Shown: one piece after another, positions 8,236 to 17,309 of the stretch
Numbering within the stretch: the first letter of the stretch is position 1
Layout of the letters: each line of letters begins with the position of its first letter
Assembly: GCF_019802285.1 (NCBI RefSeq)
Contig: NZ_JAIEUJ010000004.1
Span: 1 to 64,000 of the forward strand
DNA length: 64,000 nucleotides
From: Novilysobacter antarcticus
Lineage (GTDB): Bacteria > Pseudomonadota > Gammaproteobacteria > Xanthomonadales > Xanthomonadaceae
Direction of reading: 5' to 3'
The notes under the pieces: generated by a model
Told to the model about the DNA's origin: nothing
Databases searched by the model: none
What the model saw: only the letters and a program-made list of their open reading frames with translations
Program-made: the position numbers and the translations under genes

Positions 8236-10569
8236 TCAAAACGGCAGCGGCAGGTCCGGATCCAGCGCCAGCAGCTGCTCGCGGAACGTGGCCGTTATCC
8301 GCGCCATGGCCTCGTTGCTGTCGGCATCAAAGCGCATCACCAGCACCGGCGTGGTGTTGGACGCGCGCACCAGTCCCCAGCCGTCGGGCCAATCCACCCG
8401 CAAGCCGTCGATGGTCGACAGGCGCGCGCCATCGAAATTCGCCTCGCCCACAAAGCGCTCCACGAACGCGTGCGGATCTCCTGCCGGTGCATCCACCTTG
8501 ATCTCCGGCGTGGAAACACCGTCGGGGAGCGCGTCGAGCACATCGCTGGGACGGCCGGGCTGGGCGGCGAGGATTTCCAGCAGACGCGCCGCCGAATAGA
8601 TGCCGTCGTCGAACCCGTACCAGCGCTCCTTGAAGAAGAAATGGCCGCTCATCTCGCCGGCCAGCTCGGCACCGGTCTCGCGCATCTTCGCCTTGACCAG
8701 CGAGTGCCCGGTTTTCCACATCAGCGGACTGCCGCCGTGGCGCAGGATGTAGCCCGGCAGGCGGCCGGTGCACTTCACGTCGAAGATGATCTGCGCCCCG
8801 GGGTTTCGCTCCAGTACGTCGGCGGCAAACAGCATCAGCAGCCGGTCGGGGAAGATGTTGTGGCCGTCGCGGGTGACCACGCCCAGGCGGTCGCCATCGC
8901 CGTCGAAGGCGATGCCCAGGTCGGCGTCCAGGCGGTCGACCATCTGGATCAGGTCGGCAAGGTTGCGCGGCTCACTCGGATCGGGGTGGTGGTTGGGGAA
9001 ATTGCCGTCGATCTCGCAGTACAGCGGCACGACCTCCGCGCCGATCGCCTGCAGAACCGCCGGGCCCAGTTCGCCGGCCACGCCGTTGCCGGCGTCCACC
9101 ACCACTTTCAGCGGGCGGTCGATCTGGATGTCGGCCGCCACGCGCTGGACGTAGTCGTCGTTGATATCGCGGTGCTCCAACGCGCCTTCGGTGTCGGCGA
9201 CATACAGCCGGCCTTCGGCGATGCGCGTGTACAGCGCGATGATCGCATCGCCCGACAGCGTCTCGCCGTCGATCACGATCTTGAACCCGTTGTAGTCCGG
9301 CGGATTATGGCTGCCGGTGACCGACACGCAGGACCCGGCGTTGAGGTGGTAGGCGCCGAAATACACCAGCGGCGTCGGCGCCAGCCCGATGTCGATGACG
9401 TTACGACCGGCCTTGCGCAGGCCGGCTACGAGCCCGTCGAGCATGTCCGGTCCGGACAGGCGCCCGTCCCGACCGACGACGATCTCCCGCTGCCCGGCCT
9501 CGTGCATGACCGAGCCGATTGCGTGGCCGATACGCTCGGCGACACCCACATCGAGACTTTTGCCGACGATGCCGCGGATGTCATAGGCGCGGAAGATGTC
9601 GCGGTCCAGGATGACCGGGGCGACAGCGGCCGCCGCAGCGGCGAACGGCACCGGCGAGGACGCGGCACCCGCGTCCAGTGAATCGTCGCTCATCGATTCT
9701 TCCAGCGTCTGGTTGGACCCTTCCTCGGCTTCGTCCATCGTGCTGTTGCGCCGGCGTGCGAGCAACTGTGGCCCGCGCCACGCCAGCAGTGCCAACAGCG
9801 CAAACACGCCTGCGGCGATGAAGCACGCGAGCGCACCGATGCCGAACGGCGCAAACGCCGGGTAGGGGATCCCGGCCGCCACCCGCAGGCTGCTGCCGGG
9901 CACGGCCACGGCAAGCGCTTCGGCGCCACCGGCCAGGCTGGTATCGCCGCGCTCGACCAGACTCTGACGTCCCTGGCGCAACGCCAGGTAGCCATCGCCG
10001 GGAAGGGCAGCGGCGTCCACAGGGCCGGTGATCCGCTGCAAGGGCAGCAATACCAGTGCTACAGCGCGAACCAACTGTCCGTCCCCCACCGGCGCCGCCA
10101 GCGCGAGCCGCGAGGCCTCGCCATCGCGCACGACCCACGACACCGGTTTGCCCTCGACCAGTGCCGCTTCCAACGCCGCGAGCCGGCCGTAGCTGCCATC
10201 GGGCAGCGCGGCGTAATCCTCATCCAGCTGCGGCGCCAGCACCTCCGGCTGGCTGGCGCCGGGCCAACCCGAGCCCAGCAGCTGGGCTGCCCGCGCGTTG
10301 TTGCTGTTGGCTACGGCTGTCGTAAAAGCGGGATCCGCGAGTTTGTCGGCAAACCGCTTGTGCTCGGACGCAAGCGCCGTCGCGATCGCCTGGACGGTCT
10401 GGTCGCGCGATTGCTCCACTGCCACCCGCCGGCTGCCGTCGCGCTGCTGCTGCCAGCCGCTCCATGCGAACCACGCTGCCAGCAGCACGCAGGCCACCAC
10501 CAGCGCGGGCAACAGCGGCTTGAGCGGCTCCAGCGACACAGACGGTCGCTTGGTCTTGGTGTCCGGCAT
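8236..10569 (-). CDS. Membrane-anchored phosphomannomutase/phosphoglucomutase (AlgC/XanA type)
   Basis: Interconverts mannose-6-P/mannose-1-P and glucose-6-P/glucose-1-P, feeding LPS and exopolysaccharide sugar nucleotides. The C-terminal part from about residue 320 is a complete alpha-D-phosphohexomutase. It has FRAYDIRGIVG, the phosphoserine loop TGSHNPP (Ser420), the magnesium loop FDGDGDR (Asp556, 558 and 560) and the sugar loop GEMSGHFFF. Usual enzymes are about 450 aa; this one is 777. The extra N-terminus has a membrane segment near residues 18-36, a periplasmic-looking domain, a second membrane segment near 250-270 and a disordered linker. Similar long AlgC forms are annotated in pseudomonads and xanthomonads. 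It lies downstream of coaC-coaB-dut on the same strand. Confidence 0.92.
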   Translation of the reverse strand: MPDTKTKRPSVSLEPLKPLLPALVVACVLLAAWFAWSGWQQQRDGSRRVAVEQSRDQTVQAIATALASEHKRFADKLADPAFTTAVANSNNARAAQLLGSGWPGASQPEVLAPQLDEDYAALPDGSYGRLAALEAALVEGKPVSWVVRDGEASRLALAAPVGDGQLVRAVALVLLPLQRITGPVDAAALPGDGYLALRQGRQSLVERGDTSLAGGAEALAVAVPGSSLRVAAGIPYPAFAPFGIGALACFIAAGVFALLALLAWRGPQLLARRRNSTMDEAEEGSNQTLEESMSDDSLDAGAASSPVPFAAAAAAVAPVILDRDIFRAYDIRGIVGKSLDVGVAERIGHAIGSVMHEAGQREIVVGRDGRLSGPDMLDGLVAGLRKAGRNVIDIGLAPTPLVYFGAYHLNAGSCVSVTGSHNPPDYNGFKIVIDGETLSGDAIIALYTRIAEGRLYVADTEGALEHRDINDDYVQRVAADIQIDRPLKVVVDAGNGVAGELGPAVLQAIGAEVVPLYCEIDGNFPNHHPDPSEPRNLADLIQMVDRLDADLGIAFDGDGDRLGVVTRDGHNIFPDRLLMLFAADVLERNPGAQIIFDVKCTGRLPGYILRHGGSPLMWKTGHSLVKAKMRETGAELAGEMSGHFFFKERWYGFDDGIYSAARLLEILAAQPGRPSDVLDALPDGVSTPEIKVDAPAGDPHAFVERFVGEANFDGARLSTIDGLRVDWPDGWGLVRASNTTPVLVMRFDADSNEAMARITATFREQLLALDPDLPLPF

Positions 10570-10605
10570 GGCGTTGTATCCCCTGTTGAATTACAGACAG
10601 CGCGC

Positions 10606-11064
10606 TCAACGCACGCCGGTATGGCCAAAGCCACCGGCGCCGCGGACGCTGGTTTCAAATGTATCCACCACCTGCAGCTGCGCCCGCACAATCGGCAGCA
10701 CAACCAGCTGGGCGATGCGATCCCCCGGCTGCATCGTAAAAGGCTGGGCGCTCCGGTTCCAGACGCTGATCATCAGCGGCCCCTGGTAATCGGCATCGAT
10801 CAACCCGGTGCCGTTGCCCAGCACAATACCGTGCTTGTGCCCCAGTCCCGAGCGCGGAAGGATCACCGCGCACAGACCGGGATCGCCGATATGGATCGCC
10901 ACCCCAGACGGCACCAGCGCAGATGCGCCCGGCTCCAGCTGCAGCGGCTCGTCGATCGCGGCCCGCAGGTCCATGCCGGCGCTGGCCTGGGTCGCGTAGG
11001 CGGGCAGCGGCCATTGCGTGCCAAGGCGCGGATCGAGCACTTTCAGTTCAAGCGTGTGTGGCAT
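10606..11064 (-). CDS. dut: dUTP diphosphatase
   Basis: Hydrolyses dUTP to dUMP, keeping uracil out of DNA and supplying thymidylate synthesis. The 152-aa protein shows the five trimeric-dUTPase motifs: AGMDLRA (1), [11 protein letters not shown] (2), GLIDADYQG with the catalytic Asp (3), GDRIAQLV (4) and the flexible P-loop-like [10 protein letters not shown] (5). The usual Glu of motif 5 (RGEGGFG) is Ala here, and motif 3 has Gly-Thr before Gly-Leu. These are small departures that should not abolish activity. It lies between coaB and the phosphohexomutase gene, matching the dfp-dut-algC order known in Pseudomonas. Confidence 0.95.
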   Translation of the reverse strand: MPHTLELKVLDPRLGTQWPLPAYATQASAGMDLRAAIDEPLQLEPGASALVPSGVAIHIGDPGLCAVILPRSGLGHKHGIVLGNGTGLIDADYQGPLMISVWNRSAQPFTMQPGDRIAQLVVLPIVRAQLQVVDTFETSVRGAGGFGHTGVR

Positions 11065-11111
11065 GAGACCCCCCGATTACAGCGTGTCGCCTGCAGCGCG
11101 CAGGGTGATTT

Positions 11112-11813
11112 TCAGCGGGCGCTGCCGGTCCCGGTCGCCGCGACGGACAGCCGCTGGCAGATCAGGTCGAGCAACTGGCCGGCAAGTTCGTGCTTGGACG
11201 CCGGTCCCAACGGCAGCGCCAGATCGGCTCCGTAGATGACCAACGCGTTGTCGTCGCTCTCAAACCCGGATCCCGCCACACCGACACGGTTGGCCGCGAT
11301 CAGGTCGAGCCGCTTGGCAGCGAGTTTCCCGCGCGCATAACGCTCCACATCCTCGGTCTCGGCGGCAAAGCCAACCACCAGCTCGGGACGGCGCGGGTGG
11401 CCCGCCAACTCGGCAAGGATGTCGCGCGTGCGCACCAGCTGCAGCGTCAGGCCTTCACTGCCGGAGCCTTTCTTGATCTTTTCCTCGGCCACCCGCGCCG
11501 GCGTGTAGTCGGCCACGGCAGCCGCGCCGATGTAGACGTCCGCCGGCAACGCGCCGATCACGGCCGCGTGCATCTGCGCCGCCGAGCGCACGTCGATCCG
11601 ATGCAGCGAGCCAGTCCCCGCTGCGGGCGTGGGCAAAGTGACGGGGCCCGCGATCAGGCTCACGCGCGCACCACGCGCTGCTGCAGCCGCGGCGATGGCG
11701 AAGCCCATCTTGCCGCTGCTGCGATTGCCGAGAAAACGCACCGGATCCAGATCTTCGTAGGTGGGACCTGCGCTGATGACCACGTGCCGACCGGCCAACG
11801 AACAGCCGCTCAT
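11112..11813 (-). CDS. coaB: Phosphopantothenate--cysteine ligase domain protein (CoaB half)
   Basis: Carries the CoaB activity, joining 4'-phosphopantothenate to cysteine in coenzyme A synthesis. The 233-aa product begins at the GRHVVISAGPTYEDLDPVR strand of the CoaB domain. It contains NRSSGKMG, the AAAVADY segment, the KIKK dimer-loop lysines and the AANRVG strand. In most bacteria this domain is the C-terminal half of a fused CoaBC. Here it is a separate frame whose ATG overlaps the CoaC stop (ATGA). It may be made by coupled re-initiation, or the split may be a single-base frameshift. Confidence 0.88.
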   Translation of the reverse strand: MSGCSLAGRHVVISAGPTYEDLDPVRFLGNRSSGKMGFAIAAAAAARGARVSLIAGPVTLPTPAAGTGSLHRIDVRSAAQMHAAVIGALPADVYIGAAAVADYTPARVAEEKIKKGSGSEGLTLQLVRTRDILAELAGHPRRPELVVGFAAETEDVERYARGKLAAKRLDLIAANRVGVAGSGFESDDNALVIYGADLALPLGPASKHELAGQLLDLICQRLSVAATGTGSAR

Positions 11814-12358
11814 GCTGCACGCTGCGCCAGCGCTGCAACGATCTCGTCGGGCTCCAACAAGCGCCCTGCACCGGTTTCACCGCAGGCCTGGTCACCCACT
11901 CCGGGACCCAGCAACAGGACACCGCGACCGCGCAGCACATCGATATTGGCGCGGGTCGCCGGATGCGACCACATCTGCTGGTTCATGGCCGGCGCCACCG
12001 CAAGTGGTGCGTCCGTGGCGAGGCACAGCGTGCTGACCAGGTCATCGGCCAGGCCGTGGGCGAGCTTGGCGATGGTGTTGGCGCTCGCCGGTGCGACCAG
12101 GATGCGGTCGGGCCAGCGCGCCAGCTCGATGTGCCCCATCGCGGCCTCGGCCGCGTCGTCCCACAGCGTGGTCCGGACCGGCCGGCCCGACAGCGCCTGG
12201 AAGGTTGTGGCGGAAACGAAGTGCCCGGCGCTGGCGGTCATCGCCACCTGCACCTGGGCGCCGGCCTGGATCATCCGGCGGACCAACTCGGCCGCTTTGT
12301 AGGCAGCGATCCCGCCGCATACACACAACAGGATTTTCTGGTCGTGGAGCGCTGACAC
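11810..12358 (-). CDS. coaC: Phosphopantothenoylcysteine decarboxylase domain protein (CoaC half)
   Basis: An FMN-dependent HFCD-family decarboxylase converting 4'-phosphopantothenoylcysteine to 4'-phosphopantetheine. The 182-aa protein shows the flavin-binding CVCGGIAAYKA start, the substrate motif APAMNQQMW (PXMNXXMW) and the substrate-recognition segment GDQACGETGAGR with the active Cys. Its last codons (LAQRAA) stop at the point where a fused CoaBC would continue through a short linker. The stop overlaps the coaB start by 4 bases. It is divergent from radC. It is the first gene of the coaC-coaB-dut-phosphohexomutase run. Confidence 0.88.
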   Translation of the reverse strand: MSALHDQKILLCVCGGIAAYKAAELVRRMIQAGAQVQVAMTASAGHFVSATTFQALSGRPVRTTLWDDAAEAAMGHIELARWPDRILVAPASANTIAKLAHGLADDLVSTLCLATDAPLAVAPAMNQQMWSHPATRANIDVLRGRGVLLLGPGVGDQACGETGAGRLLEPDEIVAALAQRAA

Positions 12359-12637
12359 GTGAGGAAAACCCCTACTGTTCTGGCGATGGCTAGCTTACCC
12401 GATGCCGCGTCGTCGGCCGACGCCGCAAAGCCGTGCCAGTCGACATTCTGCAGCTGTGGCTGAAGCGGGGACGGAACGTGGCGATGCGGCTTCCCCGGTC
12501 CATCGCAACGTCTGGCTGGGCAGTCTGGTCCGTCTCCGCTTCGTTTTTATCCGCCGGCCACACCCGTGGTGACACCTCACCGGCGGAGGCAGCACGTCGC
12601 AAGGCGTGCACGCGCGACCAGCGCAGGGATCGAGACT

Positions 12638-13312
12638 ATGCACATACGTGATTGGCCGGCCGAAGAGCGTCCACGCGAGAAGCTGCTTGCACGTGGCGTA
12701 GGTGCGCTGTCGGATGCCGAACTTCTGGCAATCTTCCTGGGCTCAGGACTGCGGGGTCGCGACGCAGTCAGCACGGCACGCGAACTGTTGCGCGACCACG
12801 GGCCGCTACGCCCACTTCTGGAACGCCCGCCCGCGCAGCTGGCCAAACTGCCGGGGCTGGGGCCAGCGCGTGCGTGCCTGCTGGCCGCGGCGCTTGAGCT
12901 GGGCCATCGGCACCTGTCGGCCGAGCTGGAACGCGGCGCGGCACTGACCGATCCGCAGGCTGCCGGTCGCTACTTCGCCCAGCGCCTGCGCGGCCTTGAG
13001 CACGAGGTATTCGCGGTGCTGTTCCTGGATACCCGCCACCGTGCGCTGGCGTTCGAGGAAATGTTCCGCGGCACCATCGATGGGGCCGAGGTGCATCCGC
13101 GCGAAGTGGTCCGTCGCGCGCTAGCCCATAACGCGGCCGCCGTGATCGTGGGCCACAACCATCCCAGCGGGAATCCCGAGCCAAGCGCCGCGGACCGGGC
13201 CGTGACCGCGCGCCTGAAACAGGCCCTGGCGCTGGTCGACCTGCGCCTGCTGGATCACTTCGTCATCGCCGACGGGCCACCGGTGTCACTGGCGGCCCGC
13301 GGCTGGGTCTGA
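12638..13312 (+). CDS. radC: RadC family JAB/MPN-domain protein
   Basis: A 224-aa RadC-like protein; the cellular role is unsettled despite the name. The N-terminal helix-hairpin-helix region ([12 protein letters not shown]) precedes the MPN/JAB domain, whose metal site [14 protein letters not shown] is intact. I use the ATG at 12638, which gives the usual [17 protein letters not shown] start rather than the upstream in-frame extension. It is divergent from coaC across 279 bases that hold no recognised gene, and converges on tssH. Confidence 0.93.
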   Translation: MHIRDWPAEERPREKLLARGVGALSDAELLAIFLGSGLRGRDAVSTARELLRDHGPLRPLLERPPAQLAKLPGLGPARACLLAAALELGHRHLSAELERGAALTDPQAAGRYFAQRLRGLEHEVFAVLFLDTRHRALAFEEMFRGTIDGAEVHPREVVRRALAHNAAAVIVGHNHPSGNPEPSAADRAVTARLKQALALVDLRLLDHFVIADGPPVSLAARGWV

Positions 13313-13369
13313 GGCAGGCCTGCCAGGACCTGACAAACACGTTCCTGACATGGGTCATGACCTGCTCCG

Positions 13370-16168
13370 TCACTGCATCTGGTAGCGGAAGCTGCCCTTC
13401 TTGTCGGCCGAGACCTTGATCCGGCTGATCTCCTCGCCTTCGGCCATTTTCGCCAGCACCGACTCGGCGATCTCCGGCAGCAGGGTGCCGTTGAGGATGT
13501 GGTCCACGTTGCGGGCGCCCGAATCGACTTCGGTGCAGCGCTGCAACACCGCCTCCACCAGCGCCTGGTTCCACTCGAACACCGCCTTGTGGTTGGCGAC
13601 GATGCGATCGCGGATTCGGCCCAACTTGAGCTCGATGATGCGGGCCAGCACGTCGTCGCTGATCGGGAAGAAGGGCACCACCTTCATCCGTCCCAGGAAA
13701 GCCGGCTTGAAGGTCTTCATCAGAACCGGGCGCAGCGCGTCGGCCAGCTCGTCCGAGGAGGGCAGCTCGCCGGCCGGGACGTTCAGGCATGACTGCATGA
13801 TCTGACTGGAGCCGATGTTGCTGGTGAGGATGATCAGGGTGTTGCGGAAGTCGATCTCGCGCCCTTCCGCATCCTCCATCTGGCCCTTGTCGAAGACCTG
13901 GAAAAACATCTCCAGCACATCCGGATGGGCCTTCTCGACCTCGTCCAACAGGACCACCGAGTAGGGATTGCGGCGCACCGCTTCGGTCAGCACGCCGCCC
14001 TCGCCGTAGCCGACGTAGCCGGGCGGCGAGCCCTTCAGTCCAGACACGCTGTGCGCCTCCTGGTACTCACTCATGTTGATCGTGACCAGCTTGCGTTCGC
14101 CGCCGTAGAGGATGTCCGCCAGTGCCAGCGCGGTCTCGGTCTTGCCGACCCCGGACGGGCCGACGAACATGAAGACGCCGCGCGGTTTGTTCGGATCCTC
14201 CAACTTCGCCGACGCGGTACGCACGCGCTGCGCGACGGCGTCCAGGGCATGGTCCTGTCCGATCACCCGCTCGCCCAGCAACGGGCTCAGATTGCGCACG
14301 GTACGGATCTCGTCCTTGACCATGCGCCCCAGCGGCACGCCGGTCCACGCACTGACGATCTCGGCGACCACCCCGCCGTCCACCTGCAGGGGCACCATCG
14401 GCGCCTCGCCCTGCAACGCGCGCAACTCGGCCAGCAGCAGGTCCAGCTCGGCCAGCTTGGGGTTGGCGGCAGCGCGGGAATTCCTCGGCGCGGTCTTGCT
14501 CGTCTTGCTCGTCTTGCCGGCTCTGGCCGCCTTCGGGCGGACCGCGACCGCGGTGTCGCCGCCATCATGATCGGGGCTGCCGCCATCTCCATTGTTGGAT
14601 GCGTGTGGCGGATCGTCGCTGGGCACCGCTTGCGCATCGGCCTCCAGTTCCTGACGCAGTTGCTGGATCTTCTTCGCCAGCGCGGTTTCCACTTCCAGGC
14701 GCTCGCGGCTCTGCTGCAATACCCCGGTTGCCACGGAGTGCGCCTTGGTCAACTCCGCCAGACGCTCGTGGTGCGCCGCACCCGCAACACTTTCGCGCCG
14801 CAATGCGGCCAGCTCGGCGTCGAGCCGATCCAGGTGCTTGCGGGTGTCGTCGATCATCGCCGGCGTCGCGCTTTGGCCCAGCGCAACCTTGGCGCAGGCG
14901 GTATCCAGTACGCTGACCGCCTTGTCGGGCAGCTGGCGGCCACTGATGTAGCGGTGCGACAGACGCACCGCCTCGGTGATCGCCTCGTCCATCACCCGGA
15001 TGCCGAAGTGCTTCTCCATCAGCGGCACCATCCCGCGGAGCATGGCGGCGCAGAGCGCCTCGGAAGGCTCCTCGATCTTGACGACCTGGAAGCGGCGGGC
15101 CAGTGCGGCATCCTTCTCGAAGTACTTCTTGTACTCCGACCAGGTGGTGGCGGCGATGGTGCGCAACTCGCCACGTGCGAGCGCTGGCTTCAGCAGGTTG
15201 GCGGCGTCGCTCTGTCCGGCCTGGCCGCCGGCACCGATCATGGTGTGTGCCTCATCGATGAACAGGACGATCGGATGCGGGCTCTTCTTGACCTCATCGA
15301 TCACGTTCTTGAGCCGGTTCTCGAACTCGCCCTTGACGCTCGCTCCGGCCTGCAACAGCCCCATGTCCAGAGTGTGCAGCTCGACGGCCTGCAACACGTC
15401 CGGCACGTCCGCCGCGACGATCCGCAGGGCGAGCCCCTCCACCACCGCGGTTTTGCCGACACCGGCCTCGCCGGTGAGGATCGGGTTGTTCTGGCGCCGC
15501 CGCAGCAGGATGTCGACCATCTGCCGGATCTCGGCATCGCGGCCGATCACCGGGTCCAGGTGACCGTCGCGCGCCCGTTGGGTGAGGTTGGTCGTGTACT
15601 GGTCCAGCGCCGGTGTGCGCGACAGGCCGGGGGCGGCATCGGCTGCGGTGCCCTCGCTCTCCACCCCCGCATCGGCAAAGCGGACATCGCCGCCTTCGAT
15701 GGAACCTTCGGTGAGCTTGGCGAAGTTGTGCTTGAGCTCATCGCGCTTGATCCTGACGAACTGGCCAGACCCCCGGTACGCCAGTTGCGACAGCCCCGGC
15801 TCGGTCAGCAGGGCCAGCAACAGGTGGCCGCCGCGGATTCGAGTGGTGTGCGAGTCCAGCGAGGCCAGCAGCCACGCGTGCTGGAACAGCGTCGGCAAGT
15901 GCTGGGAAAACACCGGCGTGCGCGTATTGCCTGCCTTGAACCGGCCGATCTCCGTTTCCAGGTCCTTGCGCAGGCTGTCCACGCCAATTCCGCTGCGCTG
16001 CGCGATCAGGGCGACGTCGCCCTGCGGGTGCTCCAGCAACGCCAGGAACAAGTGCTCCAGGTCGACCTCGTAGTTGCCGCGCGCCATGCACAGGTTCGCC
16101 GCGCGTTCGGCGGACTGGCGACAGGTGTCATTGAGCTTGCCGATCAGGGTTTTCAGGTTGGTATTCAT
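13370..16168 (-). CDS. tssH: Type VI secretion ATPase TssH (ClpV)
   Basis: An AAA+ disaggregase that unfolds the contracted TssB-TssC sheath so it can be reused. The order is an N-terminal Clp repeat domain (1-150), a first AAA+ with Walker A GEAGVGKTA near residue 238 and Walker B FIDEAHTMIG, and a middle domain. A second AAA+ follows, with GPSGVGKTE near 674 and VVLLDEVEKAHPDV. The 932 aa run slightly long because a low-complexity stretch (about residues 510-570; D, G, K, T and A rich) sits between the middle domain and the second AAA+. The ATG at 16168 gives MNTNLKTLIGKLN, the standard start. It is the last gene of the leftward T6SS operon. Confidence 0.95.
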   Translation of the reverse strand: MNTNLKTLIGKLNDTCRQSAERAANLCMARGNYEVDLEHLFLALLEHPQGDVALIAQRSGIGVDSLRKDLETEIGRFKAGNTRTPVFSQHLPTLFQHAWLLASLDSHTTRIRGGHLLLALLTEPGLSQLAYRGSGQFVRIKRDELKHNFAKLTEGSIEGGDVRFADAGVESEGTAADAAPGLSRTPALDQYTTNLTQRARDGHLDPVIGRDAEIRQMVDILLRRRQNNPILTGEAGVGKTAVVEGLALRIVAADVPDVLQAVELHTLDMGLLQAGASVKGEFENRLKNVIDEVKKSPHPIVLFIDEAHTMIGAGGQAGQSDAANLLKPALARGELRTIAATTWSEYKKYFEKDAALARRFQVVKIEEPSEALCAAMLRGMVPLMEKHFGIRVMDEAITEAVRLSHRYISGRQLPDKAVSVLDTACAKVALGQSATPAMIDDTRKHLDRLDAELAALRRESVAGAAHHERLAELTKAHSVATGVLQQSRERLEVETALAKKIQQLRQELEADAQAVPSDDPPHASNNGDGGSPDHDGGDTAVAVRPKAARAGKTSKTSKTAPRNSRAAANPKLAELDLLLAELRALQGEAPMVPLQVDGGVVAEIVSAWTGVPLGRMVKDEIRTVRNLSPLLGERVIGQDHALDAVAQRVRTASAKLEDPNKPRGVFMFVGPSGVGKTETALALADILYGGERKLVTINMSEYQEAHSVSGLKGSPPGYVGYGEGGVLTEAVRRNPYSVVLLDEVEKAHPDVLEMFFQVFDKGQMEDAEGREIDFRNTLIILTSNIGSSQIMQSCLNVPAGELPSSDELADALRPVLMKTFKPAFLGRMKVVPFFPISDDVLARIIELKLGRIRDRIVANHKAVFEWNQALVEAVLQRCTEVDSGARNVDHILNGTLLPEIAESVLAKMAEGEEISRIKVSADKKGSFRYQMQ

Positions 16169-16220
16169 GCGTTGCGATCCATGCGGTGTCGTGTCCAGGG
16201 GCGGCGCTGTTCCGCCATCG

Positions 16221-17309
16221 TCATTGCAGGGTGTGGATGCCGTAGCGGGTATCCGAGCGCGGTGCGCGGGGCGGGCGTGAGCACAGGTAACTGTCAAAAC
16301 CCAGCTCACAGCCTGCCTGGGCATGCAATGCGATCCCGCGCAGATGCGCCGGTTTCAGACTCAGGCAGACCTCGTATTCCAAGGTGCTGCCAGTCAGCAG
16401 GGTGAGCCACTTGGCCAATGCCTTGGCCGCGCTGCGCCCGGGCAGGAAGTCATCGAACTGCGCGCGGTCCAGCGGGCCGACCCACAGGCGCATCTTCAGG
16501 TCGCGCTGCCAGACGCGATTCCCGGCCAGGGCCGTGCTGCCCAGCATCGCGTTGCCGACGCCCAGACGCGTCTGCTGCGCCTCGGGCACCCGGTACCAGG
16601 CGCCGACGAACTGCTCGACTCGCAGCGGCACCTTGAAGTAGTCGGCGAGGATCCGCTGCAGCATCACCGCCGACAGCGGACGCTGGCGGATCGCCCCGGC
16701 GTAGTGGGCGACGGCGTGGTCGAACACGTCGCTGTCATCGCCGCGCATGCGCCCGCGCAAGCCCTTCATGCCCATGCCGGCCAAAGCCAGCACCAGCGGC
16801 AGGAAGCGCTCGTCGCCGTCCAGTTCGTACTGCAGGGCCAGACGGTGCTTCTTCCACGCGGCGTAATGCAGGGCCACCGCGCGGTTGCCGAAAATGTCCA
16901 GAAAGGCGCGGGCGGTGCGGTCGCGCTGGTAGGTTTCGCGCTCGCCCAGCGCCTCGGTGTAGTGCAGGGGCAGGACGCCATGGCTGCCCAGCATGCCCAT
17001 GAAGGCCGGCGTCAGATGGACCTCGCCCAGCTCCTCCATCGTGATGGCGTGTTCAACCGCCGCGTCGCGGTCCAGCGCGGTTCCGTCGCGCGCATAGGCC
17101 TGCGCGGACTCGATCTGACTGGCCGGAAATCCCAGTGACATCGAGGAACGGAAACGCAGGCTGCGCGGCACCACCTCGCCTGGCTGCTGGCCTTGCCTGA
17201 TGAAGAGCCGCTCGAGGATCCGCAGGGCCTGGAAGAACTCGAAGCGCTGCGGGCCGGCGAGCAACTGCTGGGCTACACCAGGATCGATTCGCCGCTTCGC
17301 GGTTCGCAT
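16221..17309 (-). CDS. tssG: Type VI secretion baseplate protein TssG
   Basis: A component of the T6SS baseplate wedge with TssE, TssF and TssK. The 362-aa protein shows the family's FEFFQALRILERLF start, VPRSLRFRSSMSLGFPASQI and HLTPAFMGMLGSHGVLPLHYTE (in part), and the GCELGFDSYL tail. The open frame extends further upstream inside tssF, but those residues are arginine-rich shadow. The ATG at 17309 overlaps the tssF 3' end by 37 bases. It is followed by tssH after 52 bases. Confidence 0.92.
   Translation of the reverse strand: MRTAKRRIDPGVAQQLLAGPQRFEFFQALRILERLFIRQGQQPGEVVPRSLRFRSSMSLGFPASQIESAQAYARDGTALDRDAAVEHAITMEELGEVHLTPAFMGMLGSHGVLPLHYTEALGERETYQRDRTARAFLDIFGNRAVALHYAAWKKHRLALQYELDGDERFLPLVLALAGMGMKGLRGRMRGDDSDVFDHAVAHYAGAIRQRPLSAVMLQRILADYFKVPLRVEQFVGAWYRVPEAQQTRLGVGNAMLGSTALAGNRVWQRDLKMRLWVGPLDRAQFDDFLPGRSAAKALAKWLTLLTGSTLEYEVCLSLKPAHLRGIALHAQAGCELGFDSYLCSRPPRAPRSDTRYGIHTLQ

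Noticed and set aside
13925-16405. An 826-codon open frame opposite tssH
   Set aside because: Shadow of the well-supported ClpV gene; no motifs, atypical composition.
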